Positions 37,001-48,539 of a DNA stretch of 64,000 bases are shown here, in pieces. A program made the translations under genes and the position numbers. The stretch covers positions 29,532,527 through 29,596,526 of the forward strand of contig OX485808.1 of the NCBI GenBank assembly GCA_950295325.1, written 5' to 3'. Position 1 is the stretch's first letter. The number at the start of each line of letters is the position of its first letter. Under the pieces are notes generated by a model. That model had not been told where the DNA came from and did no database searches. It saw only the letters and a list, made by a program, of their open reading frames with translations. Origin of the DNA: Polytrichum commune. Taxonomy: Eukaryota; Streptophyta; Polytrichopsida; Polytrichales; Polytrichaceae.

Positions 37001-37718
37001 ATAGTTGACATAATTGGGGGGACCTATATTACAATTCATTGAGCACACGATTTTCACTTTGATGAGGACTAAGATATTTGTATGAGCTCTGAAAATCATG
37101 ATGAAAGTGGCTATGGCTTTGATGTGGATTTACTAACCATCTCATAGGAATTGTGCTTTTCATATCCTAGGACAAGTGGGCTACTTAGAGAAGTAACCAT
37201 TTTAGATCCATCTACCTTATGTATTTCTGTAAGCAGACATTGTAACTTTATTGAGCAATCAAATTAATTCCCATTTGTGTCGCCTTAATTGCAGGGTACA
37301 ACCAACGGTAGTGACATATACCACTATGGTGAAGGGATACGCGCAGGCAGGCAAATCCGGTGACGTCCTAGTCATGTGGAGAGAAATCAAGCAACGGACC
37401 GAGGACGCTATCCAACCACTTCAACCCGATGAAGTGCTTTTGAATTGCCTAGTGGACACGTGTGTAAGGGCAGGCTACTTCCAACGCGCGTTGGAAGTCG
37501 TGGCCTGTATGGAGGAGAAAGGGATTCCTGCGAACAAGACGAAATATAAACGCATTTTTATTGAGCTCTACTCTGACCTGTACACGAGCCGACACGCGTC
37601 CCAAAGGCGACGCGACCGGTCTGAAGAGAAGAGGGGTGCTGTTGAAGCTTTCAAGTTTTGGCTCGGACTCCCAAACAAGTATTATGGAGCCGAGGATTGG
37701 AGCCCTGATGAGTTTTAG
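34049..37718 (+). CDS. HCF152: HCF152-like chloroplast pentatricopeptide repeat protein
   Basis: Three exons: 34049-34348, 35159-36651 and 37295-37718. The first junction is phase 0; the second splits an AGG codon. The product is 738 residues from the ATG at 34049, or 734 from the in-frame ATG at 34061; Arabidopsis HCF152 is 778. The first 60 or so residues are Ser/Ala/Arg-rich without acid residues early on, consistent with a plastid transit peptide. Exon 2 has the conserved SSLTRAQQILSYLREQNAVE, FNAALNACATMGFMEKAMSL and TYTTMMKGYIRNGRRSDAMQ segments of tandem PPR motifs. Exon 3 ends with the diagnostic ASQRRRDRSEEKRGAVEAFK and FWLGLPNKYYG. In Arabidopsis HCF152 binds and stabilises processed psbH-petB transcripts. 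The stop codon lies inside a TTTAGGG repeat. Confidence 0.93.
34858..35158 (+). repeat. Triplicated 3' splice-site region of HCF152 intron 1
   Basis: A unit of about 96-105 bases starting AGTGAGAAGTT begins at 34890, 34986 and 35091, with a partial copy before the first. Every unit ends in an acceptor-like sequence: GCGAATTGCAG (34951), GCAAATTGCAG (35057) and GCAAACTGCAG (35158). Only the last keeps the reading frame. Confidence 0.88.
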
Positions 37719-37734
37719 GGTTTAGGGTTTAGGG
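37714..37734 (+). repeat. Three TTTAGGG telomere-type repeats over the HCF152 stop codon
   Basis: Three perfect TTTAGGG units. The HCF152 stop TAG (37716-37718) is in the first unit. TTTAGGG is the common plant telomere repeat. Confidence 0.9.
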
Positions 37735-37739
37735 TTCCA

Positions 37740-39245
37740 CTGAACATATGAAAACTAGGAGGCGACGTCAGAAGGAAGGAATCGGAACGTACGAAGAATC
37801 GAAATTTGATTTGCTCTTACGACGAGTAGAACAAATCTGTACCGTAAGTTAATTTTGAGCTGCAATGAATCAAGAGGTGCTGCTTGATAAGTAGTAGGTG
37901 GCAGTAGGTGTACAACACTAGTTATCCTTCGAATTTTCAAATTTATCATTTACAAGAGTTGCCTGTAAAATCACATTAACTGCGGAAATCATGACATCAA
38001 CTAGAATCAGCAGGTTCAAAATCCTGTTATGTACATCAATGTATATTCTATTCTTGGCAACAATCGGAATGAATTGCAGAAGCACATGAGGCCTTGGACA
38101 TATTTGTATATTCCAATTTGTTTCCTCTTTGTTGATTGAATTCATTTTGGTAACTGACTATGGGGTAACATTATGAACGAAATGATAACGATGTCAAGTC
38201 TGGGAAGTTAGAAGGTTGATGGGACTAGGACTACATGAAGATGTGACAAAAAGGCTAAATTCCTAGACGAACGGAGTGCAGTAGCCTTCAAGAGAAAGAG
38301 GGTAAAATTATATTTGGTGCCCCAATTGGTAGAAACACTTGAGATTGCCTAGTGCTATGTTTTGAAATAGAATAGGAAACTTATCGCTAATAGAGTTGTA
38401 GAGTGGACACTCCAACAAATTAGTGTCTCATTTTCAACAACATTATAAGAGCAAAAGTGGCATAATTTGTTGTCTCTAGAGATCGGAATAGTCAACCACC
38501 TACTAGTTTAAATGGCAAGTTCAAAATTTCAAGTGCGGTAAGCAACAATGATTTTGCAACACCAAAAGTTCCCTAATGATTATTAGCTTTGGGCAAGAAA
38601 AGAAAAGTATTGTCGGTCTTCATGTACCAATGTGAATATGACCCCATTCTTTGTACACTAATCATCATCCATTGTGATGCAAAGTAGGTTTAGTGCCTTC
38701 CTTTTGAAAGGTGGGCTCTAACTTCAACTTGTTGGGTCTTAGTCCAAACTAATTCAAAGTTATAACCTCTTAAATCGTGAGTGGCAATTTCTTATGTTGA
38801 TTTTGACCCGTTTGTGTATCGTATTTTGATAGTGTGGGTAAGTTTGAATGAAACAATTTTGAAGATTTGATAATGATGTCCTCATTACCAAGATGTCGTG
38901 CAATGGGACTCTCAACCCCCATTGGATGAATCTTGCTTGAATACATTTCATACTCAGCTATTGAAATTGACTAATCTTCACAAAACAATGCTCGAAAAAT
39001 TTGTTCATCAACTTATTCAACAAACATCGTAAGCTAATTTGGTTTAATTAAAATAAATCAACAATAAACTTGGGAGGAGCATCTTATGACTCGAAATCCC
39101 TCAAAATCAATGTGTAAGAATTTGGATTTTAGAAAAATTGACAAACCTTGTAAATCTATTAGGTAACTTGGTGAAACTAATAGGCAATGTCGCTTTAGGA
39201 AAGAATTATTTGTGTTCTTATGATTAAATAGTGGAATCTATATCA
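37740..39245. other. HCF152 3' flank and AT-rich intergenic DNA
   Basis: The first few hundred bases probably include the HCF152 3' UTR. No further gene, element or structured repeat was recognised before the tRNA gene. Confidence 0.35.
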
Positions 39246-39250
39246 ACCAT

Positions 39251-39323
39251 GACCGTGTGGCCCAATGGATAAGGCGCTTGCCTACGGAGCAAGAGATTCT
39301 GGGTTCGATCCCCAGCATGGTCG
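39251..39323 (+). tRNA. tRNA-Arg (anticodon ACG)
   Basis: 73 bases fold into a full cloverleaf. The acceptor stem GACCGTG pairs with CATGGTC (one G-U), followed by discriminator G. The anticodon stem is CTTGC/GCAAG with loop CTACGGA, giving anticodon ACG (read as ICG). The T loop is TTCGATC, with stem GGG-/CCC. The internal A box (TGGCCCAATGG) and B box (GGTTCGATCCC) are present. A T-run (TAACTTTTTA) just downstream fits RNA polymerase III termination. No intron. Confidence 0.96.
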
Positions 39324-39571
39324 TCGTAACTTTTTATATTATATTTGTTCTTTCCACATATAAGGCTGTAACTAAGATCAAAAGGTTAAAATTTACATTC
39401 TCGTCCCTCCAACTTAAAGAGAATCATCAATGACAGCATTCATTCCATTCCCACACCTTGAACATTATCATCAATAACAATAATTTAGTTGGGGTTTTCT
39501 ATGTGGCGGATGTCTTTAAAGGTAGGTTTTAAATTTTAATATAGAAGTAACCCCACGGAGACCTAAGTTTA

Positions 39572-40100
39572 TGCCCCCTTCCCACTTGACTTTAGCTAAG
39601 CCTTAGAGTTGTTTTATAAACACGGCCTTCACACCATCGAGACTATCTATAAACCCAACTGCTCTCAATAACAGAAATCTGACGGTATTTTTGTTATTGA
39701 CGGCAGTTGGGTATAACCCTAGTTGGCATATGATGTGGCATGGTTTAAAAGTAGAGGTTTTAAGCCTCAAGTACCGACCCTCTCATCAATACCTAAACAT
39801 GAAGCAAGAATGTAGGACTTTTAAAAGTGTCGCCTCCCGCTCTTGTGATTGGTTGCTTTTTAGTCTTAGCTATGAGGGCATGAGGAGCTCCATTAACAAA
39901 AATTGATGGTAAGATAGATGAGTAGATAAAACAACAATGAACATGAAAACTACTTTGACTGAAACCTACTCGAAAATCTTTGAAGCAAGTTCTTGTAGGT
40001 GCATTAGGACAGCTGAATGCCTTCGCTATAACCGGGAGAGCTTTACCCGGTTTTTAGGAAAGACTTTGGTTATTTGGTAAAGTCATGTGGGAAGGGGGCA
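39572..40100. mobile_element. MITE with TTA target duplication (GCCCCCTTCCC family)
   Basis: 529 bp with inverted ends TGCCCCCTTCCCACTTGACT and AGTCATGTGGGAAGGGGGCA, bounded by TTA at 39569-39571 and 40101-40103. It matches the element at 4381-4891 over most of its length, except an inserted block near 39655-39710. Confidence 0.8.
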
Positions 40101-41099
40101 TTAGTGCGTTCCCCTCGGAAAGGTGGGCCTCAAGTGGCATGTTCTTTACCTAGGTTTAGAAACCGGGTTTGGTTTCTTGTCTAGTTGTTTTTTGTTATTA
40201 GAATGGTAGTTTAGGTATTTGATGGAGGCGGTTGCGATAAACATCTACCCAAAGACAATTTTTTTGATCCTTTTAGAGATGGAAGGTGGTACGGTGAACT
40301 TAAGCCCCAAACAACAAGTTTACGATCCACCTGATACGGAATACGGAAGTGAGATTGTTGTGGCCGGGTTGATTATTACGTTGTTTATTTGCACCTTGAC
40401 CTTCATCTTCATCACCCTCCGGAAAATGGTGACCTCGACGCCAAGCCCCGCCATATCGATCTTGTAGTGACATAGACAATACACAAACACAACACTCCCA
40501 AAAAAATATTAATCTCTTGAATTCATCACTCTTTGAGTGATGGTGCGTTGTTGGTGTATAGAAAGAGAAAAGAACATCAATGTGTTGCGATGTTGAATCA
40601 ATGGCCACATGAGTAAAAGGGCGCAAGAGGATGATTTTGAAAGGTGTGGAAATTTGAGCTGTGTGTGTGGGAAGTATTGATAAAAATGTACGATAGTCAT
40701 GATCGTTCATGCTCCAAATGCTTCCATGATAATGCGAATTGCTCATTCGAACATCACGGGATTTCACAATTTATAAATTTCACCTAGGAAATAGATAAAG
40801 TAAGGTGGAAGCAAGTTTGGAGCTGGAAAAGTATGACTCGATTGTTTGCCATGCTCCTCTCGGTGCTTGTTCTTTGGACGTTGATGTTTTTGACTGCGGA
40901 GTTCACGAACCACATTCTTGGGATGAAGACATTTGTGTTTTTGCACAACTTGCCAGAGGATCGTAGGCACTCAAATACCGATACATTTCAATCGATGTTG
41001 GAACATATCATGTGGTAAACTCATTGGATGCAACACAAGATCGAACGAAGCAATCAACCAAGTTGCAGAGATCGACATCATCATTGCATTGCAGCTTGA

Positions 41100-42320
41100 T
41101 GTTCCAAGGTGCATTTGGGTTTTGATAATCCATGATCACGTGGGTGGCATTACACAAGGACAAATTTGATGTACCAGAACGATTCGTCTATGTGCTCGAG
41201 TTTCAATACGAAGAATGAGACAGAACTTGATATGAAGAACTTGATTTGGAGCTCGTCATGAAGAACTCAATATGTGGAACTCGATATGTGGAACACAATA
41301 TGAAGAACACATTATGAAGAACTTGATATTTGGAACACAATATGAAGAATTCGATATGGAACTCGTTATGAAGAAGTCGAATATGGAACTAGGTATGAAG
41401 AACTCAATATGTAAGTTGTGCAAAATCCAAATTGTAGAGGTCAACATTGCAGCAAGTTTTTGTATTGCTAATTTTAAATTTGGATGTAATCCCGAAAGAA
41501 AAGATTTTAAAGTGCATTTAGGTTCCAATGATCTGTGACCACAAAGGTGGCATTACACAAGGACATATTTGAAGTGGCATGATTCTTTTATGCAACTTGA
41601 AACGTATTGCAAAATACAAAGTTGTAGAGGTTGACATTGTAGGATGTTTTGTGATGCTAATTTATTAGGGTTTGACCTCAAAGAGAAAGATTCCAAGGTG
41701 CATTTGGGTTCCATAATCCATGATCACAACGGTCAAGTTTAATGTACCAAAGAAATCATCATCAATGTGCATGGGTGTTGCACGACATAAAGGGATGGAT
41801 ACTCATTGAAAATACTCATGTTAAACTAGAATTTAGCATGCATATACCAGTTTACATGTAAGCTTAGTCTATGCCAAAGGGTGATAGAGATCAATGTTGC
41901 AAGAAAATTGGTATTGCTAATATACTAGGATTTTTCTCCTAAAAAGAGAGATTCCAAGGTGCATATGGGTTTTATAATCCATGATTACCCAAGCATCACA
42001 CAAGGAAAATATTTGATATACCTGAAAAAAACTTCCATTGTGTGTGGCTTTTGTACAACTGGTGACAAGACATAGTGGGTAGCTCCTCATTGTCACATTC
42101 AACATATAAACAGGTAGGAGCATGAACTTTGTAACCCTATGATTGGGCTATATACGAGCTCATCCGATGCGCAAAAAGTGCAGCATTTTTTTTCAGTGAG
42201 AATTGTACTTTTCATTTCATGAATTTTTTTTGGCCTCTACAAAAAATATTCCAAGATGTTTATGGGTTCCATGATACATGATCACAAACGTGTGGCACTA
42301 CCTACACAAGGACACATTTA
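41100..42320. repeat. Spaced repeat block, about five copies
   Basis: A segment of roughly 90 bp recurs near 41103, 41507, 41692, 41952 and 42250. It reads CCAAGGTGCATTTGGGTT, then CCATGATCAC, then CACAAGGACAAATTTGATGTACC in diverged forms. Spacing is about 185-400 bp. Function and origin are unknown. Confidence 0.6.
41220..41415. repeat. Minisatellite of about 17-bp units
   Basis: About ten degenerate units of the form GAAGAACTCGATATG or TGGAACTCGATATG in direct tandem. This produces open frames on both strands with no coding meaning. Confidence 0.8.
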
Positions 42321-43873
42321 ATACACCTAACTTTTATTTTGATTGTGCATGACTTTTACATTGATGGTGACAAGGCACAGTTGGCGGGTAGCTCTTCATT
42401 GTCAAGTTGAATGAAATAGTAGTAGCAAGAGCTTCATAAAAGAATGTTTGGTTTTCGAGATTTCACTCTTGAAGAGCATAAAATGTTGAAGCATATGGCG
42501 CTGACTTGTGGGACATGCGGACGTGAAAGCTACCTGGAAAAGCTTGATCTAGCTTATTGTAAAATTTAGACTCTAGTTCGACAATGAAATAAAATTAATC
42601 GTAAAGTTGCAAATTTTGACACCAAATTACGTCGAGGAAGAAACTGAAGAAAAACTAACATCACAGCATTGCACCAACGTGGAAAATAAGTGCCTGTCCA
42701 TTAGCCATATGTAGTTCATGGGTATTTCCATGTTAAAATAGAAAGTGCGATATTGAGTCCGTTTAGGAAGGTGGACTATAACCAAGAGGCATTTCTCAGA
42801 CCATATATGGAAGACATGGACTACACAAGATTGAGGGGGGAGCACCAAGGCTTGCTCCTTGGAACATTCTTCAGTATGGCTAAGGCATTGCTCATTTTCT
42901 AAGATGGACAGGAGAAAATAAGAAAGCTTAGATCTTGTATGAGATGCAAGGACATCCCAAGACCAAATTTGAGATTCATGTGGTCTTGTCCCAAGGACAT
43001 AAAATGCAAACAAGAGTTGTTGAAAGAGTTGTAGAGAAATGTATGTTTGATAGCCATGATATTTAACATAGATTTTGAGAGAGAGAGAGATGATTCTGCT
43101 AGAGGTGAAGAAGACATGATTTTAATCTTCGAAATTTTCTGGACAACACATTGTCATTGTCATTGGGAAGAGGGCTCAGAACTGACTTAGCAACTTTCGA
43201 ATGAGCCCAAAATTGCAGTGCAAGCTTCGAAGCTTTGCAAGGTGAGTTTGAAGAAAAACATCAATTGTGAAAGACATTGCAAAATCCCCCAATGAGCCTA
43301 TTCTCAAAAGCAGCAACAATAGCAGGAGGAAAAGTGTGACGCAATTTGCAACACAAAGACATGCCTGCAAAAGGCGGCCACCCCAAAGCAAACACGCAAT
43401 TGCAGTTGTTCACAAATTCAGAGGATTAAATCATCAGGACCACATGATTAACACACCAGTGATTGAATTTTTCCTTCAATGATCATTTCAAGGTTAGTTG
43501 CAAATATGAGTAGGACACATTGATTTGGAGGCTGACAAACAAGAGAATTTGCAGAGTGAATTTTAGGCTACATCCATACAGTTAGAATACAGATTTCTCT
43601 CCAAATTTATTTTTGAACCAATTTATACTCCAAGATTAATTGAAAGCACTTTAGCATTCCTTTGATTGGCTACAGTAGTAATCTCATTACCAAGTCATTA
43701 ACCTTATTGCTTTCCTCAAATAGTAGAATTTGCGAGAAAAAAGAAAGAGATATTAAGAGCTCCACTCTCTTTCATGTCCACTAAATCAAAAATTTGATAT
43801 AAAAAATATAATTCAATCAGTTTTTTGAGTTGATATACAGCATTGATATACAGTATTTCTTAGTGCGAGGGAG

Positions 43874-43898
43874 AAAAAAAAAAAAAAAAAAAAAAAAA
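43874..43898. repeat. Poly(A) tract of 25 bases
   Basis: Uninterrupted A-run. It could be the tail of an old retroposed sequence to its left, but no matching element body was recognised. Confidence 0.8.
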
Positions 43899-44431
43899 GT
43901 TTTCCTTGAATAGCACATATTTGAAAAAAACATGCAACCAATTTTTGGCTCATTAAGCATTTAAAAAGTAATAGGAGGAAGACTGGGTCCTTTCGACAAT
44001 ACTGGTACAGATGAAAAACGGGCACTAAATACAACTAGGCCTAGAGAGAAACTCCATAGTCTCTAACCCAACACTGCCATGACCCAGAATCTTACATGAA
44101 AGAAACAGTGCAATTATGTAAGATGTCCTCCTATTTTCCTATAGAATGAGAAAAACCCAAGATGATCTCAGAACTGTAAACGAGATGGCAATGACGCCTC
44201 AACGCACATTCCTCCAGATAAGTCTGGCACATACTGCCCAGAGAGTGCTCATGCAATTTGCAAAGCTTCGCTATACCAAGGTGCAGAAGACAGCACACAG
44301 ACGTATTCTCGGAACACATTACATTAAGCCGGAGACTTCAATGTCTCATCTTTGCACCTACAAATAAAATTTAAAATGATGTCTACTGAAACTAGATGTG
44401 AAGACTAGGGAATAGTCGTGTTTTCAATCAC

Positions 44432-47203
44432 CTAAGCAGCTATGACTTCCTCCTCTTCTACGTAGGTGGAAGGGTCGTAGTCGATGAACTCGTCATCCTC
44501 ATCATCGTCCTCATCGAAGCCTAAGCTGAGTGCTTGCATTTTGAACCCTGCTTGCTCGATGATTTGCACCAAACTAGATGCGACACCAGTTGCTTGGATG
44601 TTGGTCTGCTTTGTGAGCTGCAACCGTTCATGTACAAAAATTAAGTTACCAACCCAAGCGATAATAGCATACACGACAGCAAGTACAAAACTGCTCAAGA
44701 ACAATATCGTTGCAAGTGATGAGGTTCAGACAAAATGATTGTAAGTCATTTGACCAGGGGTCACTCAAAAGAATCAATCTGCATGGAAGAAGCCACCTTC
44801 CACACTGGCATACCAACCGACTTGTGTTCAGTTTCTGCTACAACTCCAGAGGTAACGGGAAGATTCAAGCAAATTTTATATAGCATGTATACTAAAACCT
44901 CAATTTCGGCACAAGGAAACCAGAAGAGATAAGAAAATACTCTAAAGTTGTTTTTAGAAAGCCAAAAGTTTATTTTATTCAATAGAAACACCCTAATTTG
45001 AATCAAGAACAAATATGCTCAATAGGTGGATCGCACAAAACTCTTAACACAAAAACCCACACAAATCTGTCAAGCAGCAACTATTGAGACAATGCAACCA
45101 TTGCTTTAAGACTGGAGAACGGCTGTATACCAAAATAAACCAAATAAAGATCCTCCTTATCCTAGACATATAATAGAACTCATTTCAATCTGGAGCAACA
45201 TACGAGTGAAAACCCCAAAACCCTTGATAAAGCCATGTTATTTAGAGTCCATGTGGCGATATGAGTGGTGAGACACCTGTGGAAATGTGCAACTCTGTAG
45301 GTTGAGTTTCCCAATAGTGCTTAAACCCTTAAACGCCTGAAGGGCTAAGCAATTTCTAATATGTCATAAGAATAACATTTCCAGAGGCACCATCAAATGA
45401 TCATATCCATACGCCTCAAATACAAAAGATACTGTTGGTCCTCTCACAACGAATTCAGAAGCAAAAGCATGAGAAATTTATCTTGATTACAATTCTCATT
45501 GTTTTCTATGAGAAACTCAATATAACTGGTTGAAATTATAGATACTATAGGTTAGTGAAAAGTTGCAAGAACAATATGATCTGAAATTGATTCAACTGTC
45601 ATAACGTCACTGGAATTGTGAGCACTTCATGACTTAAAGAGGATAACCATTGATGAAAATTTTAAGATCAAGCTTTTGGAGGTGGCACACAATTTCAATA
45701 GCTATATCCGAGAAAGCAAATTAATAGCGTAGATTCACTTATTTCTGAGTAAGATCCGATCATTTGAAATTGAGAGTAACATTTTGGGAGTTCTAGGCTA
45801 TTACATGTTCATATGACAGAAATACTATGAGAGCATCCTCCAAGAAGAGGCCAACGCAGATAGGGTTTCTCTGCTACCCTTGTGGTGGAGAAAATTACCT
45901 CAACAGTGGCAGCACCTTCAGAGATGTAAACTTTCACGTTGCTAACACCCTCTGTTGCCTGCATACAAGCCAGGAATGTCAGTTTCCATTGAGTATTCTT
46001 TCCATTCGAGATCAGCCAAAGACAATTCTTCAAAGGAGGAATCATTAAAACACTACCTGTAAAATGCTCCATACTAGGTACTCATTCAGATTTCAAGGTC
46101 CAGGAATTTACCTCCAGAGCTTTAGTGACCTTAGGGATGCCACCATCGTTCAACGAACCTTCCGCCTGCCAAGTTTCAAAAACTTCAGAACAGCACGATT
46201 GTGGATAAAAACAGGAATTTTGACAATCAAACATCGACAGAGAATGTCATTCCACTTAGAACCACAACAAGAAGTGTGCACCACAAACTCTATCAATCTG
46301 GGAGCCTCCACAAACCTCAGTTAAATCTGTACAGACCATACTGAGCAAATTTTTAGTTCAAGGCTTCCCAGAGCCTTGAATACTGGTGACGAGCATAGTA
46401 AAAGGCAATGGCAAGGTAGCCTAAGAAACGCCAAAACCTGCCAAAGACTTTCACGTATGACATTGTCGAAATTCACATGCAGGGGGAGGACGACACATCA
46501 CACAGGTCACAAAATGTTTGAGAAAGCCTATTTTAAGGAGAAAGTTTACGAATTAGACACCACGATGTACATGGTCATTGCACAACAAAAACTCTCGAAC
46601 TGTTCATTACAAACTCCATCAGCCGTGGGAGCCTGCAGAAACCTCAGTGAGCTCTGTACACGTGACTCCGAATTATTATTTCGCTTCAAGGCTTGCCAGA
46701 GTTCTTGAACAGTGGAGACGAACATAACATGAGGCAATGGCGAGATAACCTAAAAATTGCCTAAACCTGCCGAAGACATTCATTTACATATGACATTGTG
46801 GAAATTCACATGCAGGAGGAGGAGGAGAAGACACCCATCACAGGTCACAAAATACTTGAGAAAGCCTCTTTTGGAAAATGGAGGTTTAGAAATTACAAAC
46901 CTTGAAGTACATGGACAGGCTCTCGGCGGCTTCCTCCACTGCAGATTCTCCAGAAGACACGGCCCCCTCGGCTACCGCGCTCCTTACTGCCACAAAGCTA
47001 TTTCTGCTGCCACTCCTGGACGCAAATTCCACCGCACGCGGCCGCAAGCCGAAAGTGGACACAGAGGAGCAGCCGCGCGGCCGCACCACTGCGGCGAACG
47101 AAGCCTTGGTGGACCTCGCAAGGCTTACCTTGCTGCTAGCTCCTACCACTCTCTGCACGGTTGCGAGGTGGCAATGCACCGCCGCTGTTGCTGCTGCCGC
47201 CAT
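44432..47203 (-). CDS. Plastid-targeted protein with an HMA-like fold lacking the CxxC metal motif
   Basis: Four exons, all in phase 0: 47203-46901, 46165-46112, 45958-45899 and 44617-44432; two are only 54 and 60 bases. The product is 200 residues. Residues 1 to about 75 are rich in Ala, Ser, Val and Arg with almost no acids, as in a chloroplast transit peptide. Joined exons give SLSMYFKAEGSLNDGGIPKV, TKALEATEGVSNVKVYISEG and AATVELTKQTNIQATGVASS, then LVQIIEQAGFKMQALSLGF. This has the strand-helix-strand-strand-helix-strand order of heavy-metal-associated domains, but the metal-binding Cys pair is replaced by EGSLNDG. The C-terminus is a highly acidic tail. The small exons were found by phase and splice sites and fit a continuous HMA-like domain. 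Molecular function is unknown; direct Cu binding through CxxC is excluded. Confidence 0.82.
46230..46905 (-). repeat. Tandem duplication (about 340 bp) ending in HMA-gene exon 1
   Basis: Two direct copies: about 46230-46565 and 46575-46905. Shared landmarks are GAGCCTCCACAAACCTCAGT / GAGCCTGCAGAAACCTCAGT, GAAATTCACATGCAGG and GGTCACAAAATGTTTGAGAAAGCC. The right copy runs into the end of exon 1 (GAAGTACATGG); the left has a decayed equivalent (GATGTACATGG) at about 46562 without the donor. Confidence 0.8.
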
Positions 47204-47530
47204 GGCTGCCTAACAAACAAACAGACTCTTCTTCTAAATTCTCACACACTCCACCAGATTCAATTCTACCGCTTCAGCGCAGAGCCTCCGTCCAAATTCT
47301 ATTCTGTTCACTCCGAATGTGGAATTTCTGAAGGCCAATTGCGGCCAAGCCTCGGGTGTGAGGGAGGTGTGGCTATGGCAGAGGGCAGAGAGGAAAGATT
47401 GCGAACGAGAAGGTCGATAGGGGAGAGAGAGAGAGAGAGGGAAGAGGATAAGAGGACACAACGAACGGACGGACTTCGTTCGTCCATGAGGGGTTAATTT
47501 TAATTCGTTCGTCCTCTCCGTCCAGTTTCG
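47204..47530 (-). promoter_or_regulatory. Upstream region of the HMA-fold gene with (GA)n
   Basis: A GAGAGAGAGAGAGAGG run lies at 47425-47442 (CT in transcript sense), about 230 bases upstream of the ATG. It is followed by an ACGAACG-rich stretch with inverted repeats (CGGACTTCGTTCGTCC region). Candidate leader and core promoter; no experimental basis. Confidence 0.3.
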
Positions 47531-48539
47531 TTTTCTTTCTAGATCTCGGTGGATTCTTGGAATATGCATCCTGGCCTTACATTAGGGTCCAAGATCAAGC
47601 GATATTAGGCATAGTTCGCACCACCCGGCCAATATAATTACCTTCTAGTTACCATTTTGATTGATAAATTTACCACCAATGGTAAAATACCATCCATAGC
47701 TCTTATGTTCGCATCACAAGGTAAGTAAGTAACACTTCGGAATCCAATTTGTATGTATCTTTGCATGAGGGGATGCTATCCCATGTGTCGTGCCTCCCAA
47801 AAAAAACACGTGTTTAGAAGAGAGTGGATTATGTGCTCATAATATGATAAACATTCTAAGCTCAACAAGAACTCAATAATAGTCAATGTACTTTTTTTCA
47901 AGGAGGGGAGGGGGAGGTTAATTTGACCAATTGATGAGCATGATAATCTTCACTTTGATAATATGCATACAAGCTCCAAAAATCATGCGGAAAGTGGGTA
48001 TGACCTCGAACATGCTCATTTGGTATATCATATATAACCGTACAATGAATATTATCAATATATATTAAATTCCATGCAATGTACTAGATCTCAAGCAATT
48101 GCATGCATATGTGATTCAACAATATCACACCTACAAGAATGGACGATGTGTAGTGACAAAATGAGGTACAAGTGAGTGTTGTGATGGATATTTGCTTTGT
48201 GCACAAGTTGGGGAGCAGCTAACTTATGTACCCACATTGAGGTATAATATATGACAAGCATGCATTTGCTTCATCACACCTAACTATAGGTACATATGCT
48301 CCCCAACTATAAGATCCAATTTTACTAGTTGCAAATGCCTATGTGACATAAAAAGTTCAATAATAAGGTCCTTATTGGATTTGTTATAAGATGCAATGAT
48401 GATTTAGATCACAACATGTAGGTTGCTTGCAATGATCAATAAAGTTCCATGCTTTTAATTCTATTCAAAACTGTCAAATGCCATTCATTTTCACATATTT
48501 ATCTCTATTAACATTGTCAATGATTACGGAGTGTATGTA

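Larger units (their letters stand above)
40104..43860. other. Intergenic stretch, no supported gene
   Basis: An 82-codon ORF at 40219 has one hydrophobic stretch (VAGLIITLFICTLTFIFITL) but no recognised relatives. 41220-41415 is a minisatellite. 41100-42320 contains several diverged copies of a block with AAGGTGCATTTGGGTTCCAT-like and CCATGATCAC-like sequence. 42600-43500 has no recognised coding signal. Confidence 0.4.

Noticed and set aside
40219-40767. 82-codon plus ORF with a hydrophobic segment and 155-codon minus ORF overlapping it
   Set aside because: Neither resembles a known family, they overlap on opposite strands, and the region is bordered by repeats.
41220-41415. Regularly spaced short repeats as a CRISPR-like array
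   Set aside because: Degenerate 17-bp minisatellite without unique spacers, in a plant nuclear genome.
46757-47497. 246-codon plus-strand ORF
   Set aside because: It is antisense to exon 1 and the upstream region of the HMA-fold gene. The minus-strand frame has a transit peptide, correct splice sites and homology-like continuity; this one has none.
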